From an uncultured Clostridia bacterium (GTDB lineage Bacteria; Bacillota; Clostridia; Christensenellales; UBA1242): DNA of 37,645 bases. Location of the stretch: positions 1-37,645 of the forward strand of contig CALWKK010000008.1 in assembly GCA_944381245.1 (NCBI GenBank), written 5' to 3'. This document shows positions 1-11,970 of the stretch, one piece after another. A model generated the notes under the pieces. That model ran no database searches and was not told the DNA's origin. It saw only the letters and a list, made by a program, of their open reading frames with translations. Both the position numbers and the translations under genes were made by a program. Each line of letters begins with the position of its first letter. Within the stretch, counting starts at the first letter, position 1.

Positions 1-783
1 TTTTGTCCACTTGAAAGTTTTATTACACTTTCTCCTACTTTTGTTTCTAATCCTTTCAAAAGTGTATTAATAAAATCTTCAAGCGATGTTCTTTTATAAC
101 ATCCTTTAACTCTTCGTTTGTTGCATCTAGTTCACTAATAAAAAATTATCTTTTATTGACATATCAAATATGTATGGGAATTGATTAACAAGTGAAATAT
201 TATTTCTTAAAGTTTCTTTATCTAAACTTTTTATATCATGCCCACCAATTAAAATCTTACCTGAATCCACTTCATACATTTTATTAATTTAACTTAGTAT
301 CGTAGACTTCCCACTACCACTTTTTCCAACAAATACAACTGTTGTATTAGGTTTTGTTTTAAAGTTAAATTTGTTAAATATTTGGTTCTCCGATATTAAT
401 TTTTTCTCAAAATTATTATTCTTATTTCTTTTTTTATCTAATTTATTAGTATATTCGTATTTTTATAAGAATAAGAAACATTTTTATGTTCTAACTCTCC
501 TTTCAAATTTTAATAATTTTATTCACCAAAATTGTGTCATAAATTCTTCTTCATCATATAATGAAAACATTCGTTGTTTACATATTTTTATATTTGTAAA
601 AATGTCACCTAAAATGTCTATTTGTCTTGCCGTATAATATAAAGATTCACGATTTGTATAAATGATTATAAAAGTCGATAGTGCTATAACAGATTTGTCT
701 ATAAGAAATATCGAAAGCAATATGAGACAATATGATCCAATATCTATTATCAATCTCATTAATGTGTTTAAATTAAAATTCAC
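1..783 (-). pseudogene. Decayed ABC exporter (membrane plus ATPase domain), runs off left edge
   Basis: Read on the minus strand, this is the wreck of a fused membrane/ATPase exporter of the bacteriocin or peptide type. The segment at 783-523 encodes a hydrophobic stretch and the helix typical of the membrane domain's end. Further on, in shifting frames, come the start of the nucleotide-binding domain (ELEHKNVSYSYKNTNIL), a Walker A (VGKSGSGKST, about 305-335), a beta-strand region (DSGKILIGGHDIKSLD) and the signature start (KLSSGQ) at the window edge. There is an in-frame TAA just after Walker A (about 290) and frameshifts near 130, 90, 440 and 500. No single frame is open across it. Nothing else was seen in 1-932, so this stretch has no intact gene. 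The remaining bases at 784-932 may hold more of the same relic. Substrate unknown. Confidence 0.8.
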
Positions 784-932
784 AAAATCTACTTAAACGG
801 CTTTTCCTATATATTTCAAAATTTTTATTTCAATTGGTCTAAAATTTCTATGCTTTTATTTTATCATAATTATAATTCAAATCAGCATATATTTTTAAAA
901 TATATTTGATTAAATAATTGATTGTTTTAATA

Positions 933-1742
933 TCAATTTGTTTTTATTAATTCAATTTGGTTAGATTCTAATAATATATGATTTAATTTTAAATTAATAT
1001 ATATTTCTTCTGAAACTGAATAATATAAATCCCAGTAATCTTTGTTATTACACCAAAATTTTAAGATAAATTCCATATTGCTTTTCCCAACATTAATTAA
1101 ACTACAAAATGGAGAAGGTTTTCTTAAAACTTTTTTGTTTTTTCCTATACTGTTTAGTATAATATTTTTAACTATTTCAATATCATTTTTATATGAAACT
1201 AAAAATTTAATATCCATTCTCCTTGTTTTAAAACTATCATAATTAATAACAGAACTGTTTACAATTGTTGAATTGGGTATTGTTATTTTTTTATTATCAT
1301 AAGTTATTAAAGTTGTATATAAAAAGTTTATTTGAGATACTGTTCCTTCTTGTCCATCAACATATATATAATCATCTTTTTTAAACATTTTTGATGAAAC
1401 AACAACAAAGCCGTTTGCGGCATTAGATATTATACCTTGTAATGCTAATCCAACAGCTAATAATACTGCACTTATTGCAGTTAATATCCCAGTTATTTCT
1501 ATTCCAATTACAGATAATAAAATTAGTAATAAAATAGATATTAAAACAATTTTAAATATTATTATTACAAAATCTATTGCAATTTTTTCGATTTTTGTTT
1601 TGTTTAATATTCTTTTTATTATTTTTAATAATACTTTTGTTAAAATTATCCCTATAAATAAGATTGAAAAAAATAAAATAATATTCCATACATTTTTTTC
1701 AAAAAACAATATAATATCATTCCATATATCATTTAAATTCAT
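933..1742 (-). CDS. mscS: Small-conductance mechanosensitive channel, MscS family
   Basis: This 269-residue protein should be a homo-heptameric tension-gated channel in the cytoplasmic membrane that releases solutes on hypo-osmotic shock. Three hydrophobic segments are visible (about 18-39, 57-79 and 84-116). The third is the pore helix, rich in Ala and Gly with the family pattern AVGLALQGIISNAANG, and is followed by the beta-domain (DYIYVDGQEGTVSQI, then TLITYDNKKITIPNS) and a C-terminal alpha/beta domain. The length matches minimal MscS proteins. The start at 1742 has AAGGA about six bases upstream. It stands alone between the decayed exporter and the divergent ABC pair. Confidence 0.93.
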   Translation of the reverse strand: MNLNDIWNDIILFFEKNVWNIILFFSILFIGIILTKVLLKIIKRILNKTKIEKIAIDFVIIIFKIVLISILLLILLSVIGIEITGILTAISAVLLAVGLALQGIISNAANGFVVVSSKMFKKDDYIYVDGQEGTVSQINFLYTTLITYDNKKITIPNSTIVNSSVINYDSFKTRRMDIKFLVSYKNDIEIVKNIILNSIGKNKKVLRKPSPFCSLINVGKSNMEFILKFWCNNKDYWDLYYSVSEEIYINLKLNHILLESNQIELIKTN

Positions 1743-1855
1743 ATAATTCCTTGTTTTTTATTATGTGTCATTATGTCGAAATTATAAATATATAAAAAGT
1801 TTACTTAATTATTAATATTATTTTCATTTATTTAAATACAAAAATAATTTAAATA

Positions 1856-1864
1856 TGTTATAAT
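1856..1864 (+). promoter_or_regulatory. Extended -10 promoter for the ABC/FtsX pair
   Basis: TGTTATAAT is an extended -10 (TG, one base, TATAAT at 1859-1864). It lies 18 bases before the ATG at 1883, with a strong GGAGG ribosome site in between. No convincing -35 was seen at the usual distance, as expected for extended -10 promoters. Confidence 0.55.
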
Positions 1865-1882
1865 GTATTTGGAGGAAATCTT

Positions 1883-2584
1883 ATGAGTTTTTTAGAATTA
1901 AAAAACGTATGCAAAGATTATCAATCTGAAGCTGGAACTTTCAGAGCATTATCAAATGTTTCATTTGAATTAAATAATGGAGATTTTGTTGTTATTGTTG
2001 GCCCAAGTGGTGCTGGTAAAACAACACTTTTAAATGTTCTGGGAGGAATGGATACAACAACTTCAGGTAATATAATTCTTGATAACAAATCTATCGTGAA
2101 TTTAAATAAAAAGCAATTAACAGATTATAGAAGAAAAGATGTTGGTTTTGTGTTTCAATTTTATAATTTGATGCCAAATTTAACAGCTTTAGAAAACGTT
2201 GAATTAGCAACAGAAATATGTTCGGATGCTTTAAATCCTAAAAACACCTTAGAAAGTGTTGAATTAGGAGATAAATTAAAAAATTTTCCAGCTCAATTGT
2301 CCGGAGGTGAACAACAAAGAGTTAGTATCGCTAGAGCAATTGCAAAAAATCCAAAAATATTATTATGTGACGAACCGACTGGTGCTTTAGATTATATTAC
2401 AGGAAAAAAAATCTTGCGATTATTATATGATATTTCCAAAAATAATAATAAATTAGTTATTGTAGTAACTCATAATCAAGCATTAAAAGATATGGCTGAT
2501 AAAGTAATTTTTGTTAAGAATGGTGAAATTGAAAATTTTATTATTAATCAAAATCCAAAACCTATTGAGGAGATTGAATGGTAA
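1883..2584 (+). CDS. ABC transporter ATP-binding protein, MacB/LolD-like
   Basis: The 233-residue nucleotide-binding subunit has all the catalytic elements: Walker A GPSGAGKTT (about 41-49), Q-loop FQFYNLMPNLTALENV, signature LSGGEQQR, Walker B ILLCDEPTGALD and H-loop VTHN. The sequence around the Q-loop and the DEPTGALD ending are typical of the MacB/LolD/FtsE class, which drives mechanotransmission by FtsX-type permeases instead of ordinary substrate channels. The start is set by GGAGGAAATCTT just before ATG. The gene overlaps the following permease gene by seven bases, so the two form one complex. Substrate cannot be told; in Gram-positive relatives such pairs export peptides or antibiotics, or act on the cell envelope. 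Confidence 0.93.
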   Translation: MSFLELKNVCKDYQSEAGTFRALSNVSFELNNGDFVVIVGPSGAGKTTLLNVLGGMDTTTSGNIILDNKSIVNLNKKQLTDYRRKDVGFVFQFYNLMPNLTALENVELATEICSDALNPKNTLESVELGDKLKNFPAQLSGGEQQRVSIARAIAKNPKILLCDEPTGALDYITGKKILRLLYDISKNNNKLVIVVTHNQALKDMADKVIFVKNGEIENFIINQNPKPIEEIEW

Positions 2585-4353
2585 TGAAAGCAAATTTTCT
2601 ATTGTTTAAAAGATTATTTAAAAAACAAATAATAAGGTTTTTAACAATTTTGGCTATTGTCTTAGTTAGTATAGGTTTCATGGCTGGAGTTGGAGAAGTG
2701 GAACCAAAAATTAAATATGCAATTAATAATTATTATCAAACACAAAATGTTTCTGATTTGAATATTAAAAGTACAAATATCTCTGGATTCTCTTATACTG
2801 AAATTGAATACTTGAACAACAAATTTGGCAATCAAAATATTTTAAAATCTTTTAGCACCGAATTAAAAGATCAAAATAATATTATTAGATTATATATGTT
2901 TGATTTTTCAAACTTAAATATTAACAAGCTAGAAATACTCGAAGGTTTATTGCCAAAAAATAATAATGAAGTTGTTGTTGAAAGACAAACAACAAGTTTA
3001 AAAAGTTACAAAATTGGTGACTCTATACAAATAATGGGCAATTCGTATGTTGTCACAGGTATTGTTAAAAATCCATTATTTATTAACAAAGCTGAAGAAT
3101 CAAGTTATAATTATCCAAATGAAAGTATATCTCAGATTGTATATTTAAATACTTCTACTTTACCAATAATTAACGACATTTACATTTCTTTTGAAAACAA
3201 AAATATATTTAACTCATTATCACAAGAATATGAAGATATAATAAATAATTACAAAGATGCAATTAAAATTAATTTAGGAGAAAATGTTGTAGTTTTATCT
3301 TTATTTGAAAATTTAGGAATTAGAATGAGTTTATCTTATGCTGAAAAAGTTGGAGATATTTCACTAATATTTGTTGTATTCTTTATTTTAGTGACTTTGC
3401 TTGTTGTTTACTCAACTATGTCAAGATTGCTTGATGAAGAAAGATCACAAACTGGTTGTTTGGTTACTTTAGGTTATAAAAACTATAAAGCTGTAAACAG
3501 ATATATATATTTTGTTTTTGTTGCGACTATTATGGGAGGGGTGTTAGCTTTTGGAGTTTCTTACGGAGTCACTCGTCTTCTTTATTATGCTTTCAATATT
3601 GTTTACAGCTTACCAAAATTTCCATCTAATATTGACTTCTCTTATTATCTTATTGTTTTTTTAACTTTATCTCTTTCAATAATTATAACAACACTATTGT
3701 CTTGTTATAATTTGGTAAAAAACAAACCAATTGTTTTACTTTCGAGAAAAGCTCCAAAGGTTGGCAAAAAAACATTTCTTGAATTGTTTCCATTTATTTG
3801 GAATAGATTTAGCTTTAAATATAAATCAACATTAAGAAATGTGTTTTTATTCAAAAGTCGATTTTTCATGACAATTATTTCAATTGCTGGGTCCACTGTT
3901 TTAGTATTAGCTGGATTAGGTCTATTAGATAATGCACTAAAAATGGAAAATAGTTCTGCTATTATAGCTATTTCGATTGTTCTTATTGTTTTTTCAGCTT
4001 TTTTAAGCGAATTGGTAATTTATAATTTAACAAATATCAATATTAGTGAAAGAAACAGAGAAATTGCAACGCTAATGGTTTTAGGCTATAAAGATAGAGA
4101 AGTTTCGGGTTATATTTATAGAGAAATTTATATTTTAACATTAATAGGTGCTGTTATTGGTATGCCTATTGGATATGGCTTTTTAGTTTTTCTTTTTAAT
4201 TATATTGATTTTGGTAAAATTGCAGATATAAATTGGTGGAGTTGGTTGTTAACTCCTATAATAATTATTTTCTTCACTTTTATTTCAACAATAATGTTGT
4301 ATAGAAAAATAATAAAAATTGATATGAATTCCTCACTTAAGAGTGTTGATTAA
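2578..4353 (+). CDS. FtsX-type ABC transporter permease
   Basis: This 591-residue membrane protein has one N-terminal helix (about 20-37), an extracytoplasmic domain of roughly 220 residues, then seven further predicted helices in two FtsX-like blocks (about 260-282, 308-331, 356-378; then 430-449, 459-481, 517-539, 554-574). The motif around LVTLGYKNYKAVNRY and its repeat TLMVLGYKDREVSGY are the FtsX coupling helices that touch the ATPase. It follows the ATPase with a short overlap. GAGGAG at 2567-2572 serves the ATG at 2578, and a second ATG at 2584 (TAATG overlap with the ATPase stop) is also possible. It is shorter than many two-block Gram-positive permeases. Substrate unknown. Confidence 0.9.
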   Translation: MVMKANFLLFKRLFKKQIIRFLTILAIVLVSIGFMAGVGEVEPKIKYAINNYYQTQNVSDLNIKSTNISGFSYTEIEYLNNKFGNQNILKSFSTELKDQNNIIRLYMFDFSNLNINKLEILEGLLPKNNNEVVVERQTTSLKSYKIGDSIQIMGNSYVVTGIVKNPLFINKAEESSYNYPNESISQIVYLNTSTLPIINDIYISFENKNIFNSLSQEYEDIINNYKDAIKINLGENVVVLSLFENLGIRMSLSYAEKVGDISLIFVVFFILVTLLVVYSTMSRLLDEERSQTGCLVTLGYKNYKAVNRYIYFVFVATIMGGVLAFGVSYGVTRLLYYAFNIVYSLPKFPSNIDFSYYLIVFLTLSLSIIITTLLSCYNLVKNKPIVLLSRKAPKVGKKTFLELFPFIWNRFSFKYKSTLRNVFLFKSRFFMTIISIAGSTVLVLAGLGLLDNALKMENSSAIIAISIVLIVFSAFLSELVIYNLTNINISERNREIATLMVLGYKDREVSGYIYREIYILTLIGAVIGMPIGYGFLVFLFNYIDFGKIADINWWSWLLTPIIIIFFTFISTIMLYRKIIKIDMNSSLKSVD

Positions 4354-4391
4354 TATTATTTATTAGTAAAATTCTTCGTTGTCTTATTTTT

Positions 4392-4792
4392 TTATTTTAT
4401 ATCAACTAAATCTTGAATTTCGTTCTCAGAACTATCAACTGAATCTTGAGTTTCATTCTTCGTATTATTAACAGAATCTTGAGTTTCGTTTACAAGTGGA
4501 TTGCTTTTTTCCTTTTTTAGTTTTATCAAATCCTTAATTTTCGTAACCATTTCTATTGAACCAGTTGAGGATAATCCTATAACCAATCCTTCAATAATTG
4601 AATGATAAACATTATCAGTTGGTATAATTTCTGGTGCTATATAAAAAAACATTAAACCTAATAAAGCGCCTAAAATTCGGATATTATCGGTATAAAAGTA
4701 TTAAAATTTGAATACTTTTTAAAAATTAACTTTAATATTCCAATTAAAAAAATGACTATAGATAAAATTGAAGGCATGATAAATATCTCCAT
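4392..4792 (-). pseudogene. Phage holin-like gene with a frameshift
   Basis: From an ATG at 4792 with a strong GGAGGG site, the minus strand encodes a first transmembrane segment (MPSILSIVIFLIGILKLIF) and a linker ending FIPIIS. It then hits a stop near 4675. In the next frame the protein resumes without loss (RILGALLGLMFFYIAPEIIP, then IIEGLVIGLSSTGSIEMV) and ends at 4392. The joined product has the layout of a small Firmicutes phage holin (Phage_holin_5-like): short N-terminus, two or three hydrophobic segments and a basic end. The tail adds three acidic units of 10-11 residues (NETQDSVNNTK type). A one-base deletion near 4672-4690 explains the break. The distal part could start at the ATG at 4652, but that start has no good ribosome site. 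The family call is from memory of the pattern. Confidence 0.65.
4402..4495 (-). repeat. 33-bp tandem repeats in the holin-like tail
   Basis: About three imperfect 33-bp units encode NETQDSVNNTK, NETQDSVDSSE and NEIQDLVDIK. They form an acidic, Asn/Gln/Ser-rich C-terminal tail not typical of holins. Confidence 0.6.
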
Positions 4793-4890
4793 TTTTCCCT
4801 CCAATTTCATTTTATGATTATAATTATTTTTTGTTTTTAACATTTTTTATGTTTTTCATAATATGCTATGTATCGACATATGAGGTAAAA

Positions 4891-5745
4891 ATGGACGATA
4901 TACAAAAAGATTTATATGATTTAAATTTTAGTGATACTTTCACTATTTCAAATAATGAAAAGCAAAATATTGATTTAAGTTTAAAAACTACTAATCAAGG
5001 ATCAGCAACAATTACAGGTCAAGTTTTAGATTCAAATAATATACCTGTTGAAAATGCAACAATTAAATTATTTGATGAAAAAGGTTTGCCTTTTATTCAC
5101 ACAGTATCTGACAATAATGGTATATACACTTTATCGGGACTTCTAAAAGGTAACTACTCTATTTCTTGCGTAAAAAAAGGTTTCGTTTTAACAGTTTCAA
5201 ATAATATTTTTTTACAAGAAAACGAAATTAAAACTTATAATTTCTCAATATCTTATGACCCAACTTTAAACTTATGTAGTGTTGCTGGACATATTTTAAA
5301 ATTTGGAACAGATAGTGAAACAATTTCAAATGCAACAGTATCTCTTTTAAACGCTGATACGAGAAAAACAATTGCATCTACTTTAAGTGTAAGTGATGGA
5401 GAATATATCTTATACGATGTTCCTGCTGAAAACTATATTTTTGTTGCTTCAAAAATTGGTTATAATATTTCATCAGAAACTTTAATATCAGCAATAAATG
5501 ATACTTTAATAAATGTTGATATCAAGCTTAGCATGAATCCAAAAGAAAATTTAGGTACAATAAGCGGCATAATATCTCATAATTCTGTTATTATTCCAAA
5601 TGCTTTTGTTGGTTTATATAAAATTGATACAGAAAAAAATACAGAGCAGTTAGTTGCAACAACAAAAACTAATGAAAGTGGAATTTATATGTTTGGTAGT
5701 GTTGAAAGTGGCAATTATAAAGTTAAAGCAAAATTAAACAAATAA
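4891..5745 (+). CDS. Protein with three carboxypeptidase-regulatory-like (beta-sandwich) repeats
   Basis: The start is placed at the ATG at 4891 (MDDIQKDLYDLN) because GAGG lies five bases upstream. The open frame extends back to a TTG at 4831 that has no ribosome site. The 284-residue product has three similar units of about 75-85 residues, each with the pattern ATITGQVLDSNNIPVENATIKL followed by TVSDNNGIYTLSGLLKGNYSI, as in CarboxypepD_reg/Cna-B-like beta-sandwiches. With this start there is no signal peptide, lipobox or sortase motif, which is odd for a fold that is usually extracellular. The longer TTG form would add a hydrophobic N-terminus (MFLTFFMFFIICYV) resembling a membrane anchor, so location stays open. 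Function unknown. Confidence 0.75.
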   Translation: MDDIQKDLYDLNFSDTFTISNNEKQNIDLSLKTTNQGSATITGQVLDSNNIPVENATIKLFDEKGLPFIHTVSDNNGIYTLSGLLKGNYSISCVKKGFVLTVSNNIFLQENEIKTYNFSISYDPTLNLCSVAGHILKFGTDSETISNATVSLLNADTRKTIASTLSVSDGEYILYDVPAENYIFVASKIGYNISSETLISAINDTLINVDIKLSMNPKENLGTISGIISHNSVIIPNAFVGLYKIDTEKNTEQLVATTKTNESGIYMFGSVESGNYKVKAKLNK

Positions 5746-5770
5746 TATTATTGAAATTAAAAAAATTTAT

Positions 5771-5812
5771 AAAAAAAGAAAGTATTATTAAATGCTTTCT
5801 TTTTAATTTTTA
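5771..5812. terminator. Bidirectional rho-independent terminator
   Basis: AGAAAGTATT and AATGCTTTCT form a 10-bp stem with one G-U pair and a four-base ATTA loop, flanked by an A-run on the left and a T-run on the right. It sits between the convergent stops of the beta-sandwich gene (5745) and dnaJ (5822) and can serve both. Confidence 0.75.
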
Positions 5813-5821
5813 TAATAATCT

Positions 5822-6964
5822 TTAATTTTTGTTTATTTTATCTAAATAAGATTTATATTTGCTGTAACTTTTTTCACTGTTAATTTTTTCGAAGCTCTCA
5901 ATAAGATCCTTAGATTTTTTATCTAATGATTTTGGTAATTCAACTTTTACGGTTACAATCAAATCTCCGTATAAATTTTTATTTAAATATTTAACACCTT
6001 TTCCTTTCAATCGCATTATAGTCCCACTTTGCGTTAATTCTTTAATTTCAAGTGGATATTGACCACTTAATGTTGGAATATTTATTTTTCCTCCTAAAAT
6101 TGCTGTTGTAAAAGGGATATATAATTCAAGATATAAATCATTTCCTTTTCTTACTAAAACTTTATGAGGAGAAACTTTGATATAAATTCGTAAATCTCCG
6201 TTAACACCTTCTCGTATTGGGCTATTTCCTTCTCCTCTCATTGTTATTGTTTGCCCGTCATCTATTCCAGCAGGAATTTTAACTTTAATTGTCTTAAGAA
6301 CTTTTTTATATCCTTTACCTGAACAATTTGAACATTTTTCTTTTATTATTTTACCTGTACCATTACAATCTTTACATGGTCCATCTTGAATTGTTGTCCC
6401 AAAAAATGTTTGTTGTGTATATCGAACTCTTCCTGTTCCTCTGCACGTTGTACATTGATTATATTCTTTTCCATCTTTAGCACCCGTCCCCTTACAACTT
6501 AAACATTTTTCAATTTTCGAAACAATAATATCCTTTTCAACTCCAAAAACAGCTTCTTCAAAAGATAGATTTAATTGTATTTCTATATCATCGCCTCTTT
6601 CTATTGTTTTTGAACTTCTACCTCCAAAAGCGCTGAAAATGTCTCCAAATAAATCTCCAAATCCACCAAAATCTTGACCAAATCCTCCAAATCCCCCACC
6701 ATTTTTTCCACTAAAAAAGTCTCCAAAATTAGGTTGCCCTTCAGCATTTCCAAATTGATCATAATTAGATCTCTTTTTTTCATCTCCTAAAACTTCGTAT
6801 GCTTCATTTACTTCTTTAAATTTTTCAGCTGCATTTTTATCGTCTTTATTTAAGTCAGGATGATATTTTTTTGCTAAACGACGATATGCAGATTTTATTT
6901 CATCTGCACTCGCTGTTTTATTAACACCTAAAATATCATAATAATCTTTTTTACTTTCTGCCAT
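5822..6964 (-). CDS. dnaJ: Chaperone protein DnaJ (Hsp40)
   Basis: A co-chaperone of 380 residues that delivers unfolded clients to DnaK and stimulates its ATPase. The J-domain (about 5-70) carries the HPD motif in [12 protein letters not shown] Gly/Phe-rich linker follows (about 76-115). The zinc-binding region has all four CxxCxGxG modules ([32 protein letters not shown]), and then come the C-terminal client-binding domains. This is a full-length type I DnaJ. It is the last gene of the hrcA operon, 17 bases after dnaK, with AAAGGA before the ATG. The bidirectional terminator lies just past its stop. Confidence 0.98.
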   Translation of the reverse strand: MAESKKDYYDILGVNKTASADEIKSAYRRLAKKYHPDLNKDDKNAAEKFKEVNEAYEVLGDEKKRSNYDQFGNAEGQPNFGDFFSGKNGGGFGGFGQDFGGFGDLFGDIFSAFGGRSSKTIERGDDIEIQLNLSFEEAVFGVEKDIIVSKIEKCLSCKGTGAKDGKEYNQCTTCRGTGRVRYTQQTFFGTTIQDGPCKDCNGTGKIIKEKCSNCSGKGYKKVLKTIKVKIPAGIDDGQTITMRGEGNSPIREGVNGDLRIYIKVSPHKVLVRKGNDLYLELYIPFTTAILGGKINIPTLSGQYPLEIKELTQSGTIMRLKGKGVKYLNKNLYGDLIVTVKVELPKSLDKKSKDLIESFEKINSEKSYSKYKSYLDKINKN

Positions 6965-6981
6965 TTGATATCCTTTTAAAA

Positions 6982-9335
<2,354 letters not shown>

Positions 9336-9343
<8 letters not shown>

Positions 9344-10355
9344 TTTTTTCCTCCAATTTATCCAAATTTTCCATTTCATTAACTAGAAATTTCAATGCTG
9401 AAGCAATTAACGAATAATCCATTCTTTGTGGACCTAAAACTCCTATTGTTCCAACTTGTTTACCTGACAATAATATAGGAGCTTTAACAACTGCGACTCC
9501 ACTAAATTCATCTTTTTCATCAGCAACTTTTATACTTAAATCTTTTTCATCAGTATTTAACAATATTTCTAAATTTTTTTGATCTTCTAATATTTCAAAT
9601 GTTTTCTTTGCGTTATTAATATCTTTGCCTTGATTATTTTCTAAAAGCTTTATTGAAGACTTTATGTTAACTGTCTTGTTTTCAGACAACTCTTTCAATC
9701 CTTCCAGCAAATTATCTACTAACAATCTAAAATCAGTTACTTCTTTGTTTATTTCTCGTTCTACTTCGTAGAAATTATTAATTAAAAAACCTATTGTTTG
9801 ACCGCAAAATTTTTTAGTTAGTATACGACCAGCATCTTCACACGATTTCCCACATGCTTTTGTCTTTATTGTGTTATTTACAATTCCATTTGGAGTTTTT
9901 ATCAAAATTAAAGCACTGTCATCTATTAAAGGTATAATCTTTATCTCTTCTATAACTAAGTTATTATATCCATTCATCATTATTACTGTTGGATAATTTG
10001 TTGTTTCGCTTATTATTTTAGCTAATTCCGAAATTATTTCTCCAATTGTTTTTGATCGTTCTTTTAAAATTTCACTGACTTTTTCAATTTTTGCTGGCTC
10101 TATTTTAAAATCTTTTAATAACCATTCAACATAATAACGATATCCGTCAGCTGTTGGAACTCTGCCACTTGAAGCATGCAACTGCTTTAAAAATCCCATT
10201 GCTTCAAGACTATTTAATTCATTCCTTAACGTTGCACTACTTACTTCACATATATGTTTTTCTTTTATGGAGTTACTTGTTATCGGACTTGCGTTTTTAA
10301 TATAATCTTCAATTGTTGCTATTAATATTTCGCTTTTTCTTTGACTTAAATTCAA
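9336..10355 (-). CDS. hrcA: Heat-inducible transcription repressor HrcA
   Basis: The 339-residue repressor binds CIRCE and shuts the class I heat-shock operon when GroEL is free. The N-terminal winged helix is clear (about 1-75: LSQRKSEILIATIEDYI, SSATLRNELNSLEAMGFL, SSGRVPTADGYRYYVE), followed by the GAF-like dimerisation region and the conserved end GTIGVLGPQRMDYSLIASAL. It is the first gene of its own operon, so it is autoregulated by the operator about 85 bases upstream. Cysteines at about 168, 172 and 184 (KACGKSC, then KKFCGQ) sit close together in the regulatory domain, which I do not recall as a family feature. Confidence 0.98.
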
Positions 10356-10439
10356 TTAGCCTCCTTTTATTTATAGTGTGCTTTTACAATTTATATGTAT
10401 TTCAGCATATTAAAGTATATGCAAAAAAATATATAATAT

Positions 10440-10470
10440 TGCTAGCACTCTATTTATTCAAGTGCTAGCA
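10440..10470 (-). promoter_or_regulatory. CIRCE operator of the hrcA-grpE-dnaK-dnaJ operon
   Basis: A perfect inverted repeat with arms TGCTAGCACT and AGTGCTAGCA is separated by 11 bases. It matches the CIRCE consensus TTAGCACTC-N9-GAGTGCTAA except at the outer T/A pair and one inner base. It begins three bases downstream of the -10 box and covers the predicted transcription start, the usual place for HrcA repression. Confidence 0.95.
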
Positions 10471-10472
10471 CA

Positions 10473-10500
10473 ATTATACTCTTAAAAAAAAATTTGTCAA
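10473..10500 (-). promoter_or_regulatory. Sigma-A-type promoter of the heat-shock operon
   Basis: On the minus strand TTGACA (10500-10495) and TATAAT (10478-10473) are both perfect consensus boxes, 16 bases apart. Transcription should start near 10466, inside CIRCE, giving a leader of about 110 bases before hrcA. A perfect vegetative promoter held down by an operator fits HrcA control. Confidence 0.9.
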
Positions 10501-10534
10501 CAATTTTATGACAAATTTTTAAAATTTTTTTTAA

Positions 10535-11065
10535 TTAAATTTTATTTGTAAAATATCCTTGAGGATGATCACAAACAGGACAAACATTAGGAGCTTCTTT
10601 ACCAAAATAAATATGTCCGCAATTTAAGCACTTCCATGCAACAACCTCATCTTTTTTAAAAGCTGAGTCTTCTTTTATTTCGTTTAAAAGTTTCAAATAC
10701 CTTTCTTCATGATTTTTTTCAATAATAGCAACACCTTCAAATTGTTCAGCAAGCTTTAAAAAGCCTTCTTCTCTAGCTTCTTTAGCCATTCTTGAATACA
10801 TTTCAGTCCATTCACCATGTTCACCAGCCGCAGCATCAACCAAATTTTCTATTGTCATTGGAACCAATCCACCATTTAATGCTTTAAACCATATTTTTGC
10901 GTGTTCTTTTTCATTGTTGGCTGTTTCTTCAAAAATACTTGCTACATATTCATAACCTTCTTTTTTTGCCTTAGAAGCATAATAAGTGTATTTATTTCTT
11001 GCTTGACTTTCTCCTGCAAAAGCTTCTTTTAAATTTTGTTCCGTTTTGCTACCTTTTAATTCCAT
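10535..11065 (-). CDS. rbr: Rubrerythrin
   Basis: The start is the ATG at 11065 ([12 protein letters not shown]), six bases after AAGGAGA, giving 176 residues. Rubrerythrin is a cytoplasmic non-haem diiron peroxidase of anaerobes that reduces hydrogen peroxide. The four-helix diiron domain shows the ligands in [41 protein letters not shown], and the C-terminal rubredoxin-like domain has two CxxC pairs ([10 protein letters not shown] and [11 protein letters not shown]). Layout and length are standard for the classic form. It lies between the heat-shock promoter and plsY on the same strand and probably has its own transcript. No PerR-type operator was recognised. Confidence 0.96.
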   Translation of the reverse strand: MELKGSKTEQNLKEAFAGESQARNKYTYYASKAKKEGYEYVASIFEETANNEKEHAKIWFKALNGGLVPMTIENLVDAAAGEHGEWTEMYSRMAKEAREEGFLKLAEQFEGVAIIEKNHEERYLKLLNEIKEDSAFKKDEVVAWKCLNCGHIYFGKEAPNVCPVCDHPQGYFTNKI

Positions 11066-11209
11066 AAATTTCTCCTTATAATAAAATATATTAAATATAA
11101 AATAAACTTTGATTAATATAAAATACAAGTTTATTTATACCTTTGCTAATAAATTATATAAAAAAATATAAATTTAACCTAATAAAATTATATTAAAATA
11201 AAAAATAAT

Positions 11210-11965
11210 TTATCCTATTTCTTTTGTTTTATCTTCTTTTTTTGTTTGTTTAATATCTTTAATTTCTGCTTTTATTTCTTTTTTTGAATACATTTTTTTT
11301 AATTTTTTCTTCAAATTTACTTTATTTTCTTTTCCAACTAAAATTCTAAAAATGTTTTGTCTATGCATAAACCATGTTAAACAATACATGACAAATAACA
11401 AAATAGTAATAATTAAATTGCTATTCTCTCCGGTATATTTCAAAGCTTCTATAAATGTCATAATAGAAATAAATATAAACGATGAAACTGCTGCATAATC
11501 GAAAATATATAAATAAATAAAACAAAATATAAAACAAAGAGCAACCCAAAGTGGTGAAGAAATAAGAAACACTCCCAACATACAAGCAACTCCTTTTCCA
11601 CCCTTGAATTTATATATAACAGGAAAGTTGTGTCCAACAATAGCAGATAATCCTGCAATATAAAGCCCCATCATTGCTGTTGATGAAGAATGGATTCCCC
11701 ATACATCAATATACGCTTCTTCAAAACCACCAAAAATCCAAAAGCCAATAATTGCTGAAATACTTGCTTTTAAGGCATCAAATGTTAATGTCAAAATGCC
11801 AGCCTTGAACCCAAAAGATCTTAGCATATTCATTGTTCCGGGATTTCCACTGCCTTTTTGCGTAATATCTTCTTTCATTATTTTTTTAGAAAAAATTCTT
11901 GCAAAGCTTATATTACCAATAAAATAAGATATAATGATAACTAACACATATCTCCACCATTCCAT
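11210..11965 (-). CDS. plsY: Glycerol-3-phosphate acyltransferase PlsY
   Basis: A 251-residue membrane enzyme that moves the acyl group from acyl-phosphate to glycerol-3-phosphate, the first step of phospholipid synthesis with PlsX. Family motifs are visible: GSGNPGTMNMLRSFG (about 37-51), the GHNFPVIYKFKGGKGVA motif in the middle and the later membrane helices. The catalytic domain ends near residue 215, and a very basic Lys-rich tail of about 40 residues (KKLKKMYSKKEIKAEIK and onward) is longer than usual and probably lies on the cytoplasmic face. It follows der by five bases, in an apparent prfB-der-plsY unit; der next to a phospholipid acyltransferase is a common Firmicutes arrangement. 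Confidence 0.95.
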   Translation of the reverse strand: MEWWRYVLVIIISYFIGNISFARIFSKKIMKEDITQKGSGNPGTMNMLRSFGFKAGILTLTFDALKASISAIIGFWIFGGFEEAYIDVWGIHSSSTAMMGLYIAGLSAIVGHNFPVIYKFKGGKGVACMLGVFLISSPLWVALCFIFCFIYLYIFDYAAVSSFIFISIMTFIEALKYTGENSNLIITILLFVMYCLTWFMHRQNIFRILVGKENKVNLKKKLKKMYSKKEIKAEIKDIKQTKKEDKTKEIG

Positions 11966-11970
11966 ATTAG

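Noticed and set aside
371..637. Plus-strand 88-codon open frame over the ABC relic
   Set aside because: It is antisense to recognisable exporter remnants, has low-complexity sequence and no ribosome site.
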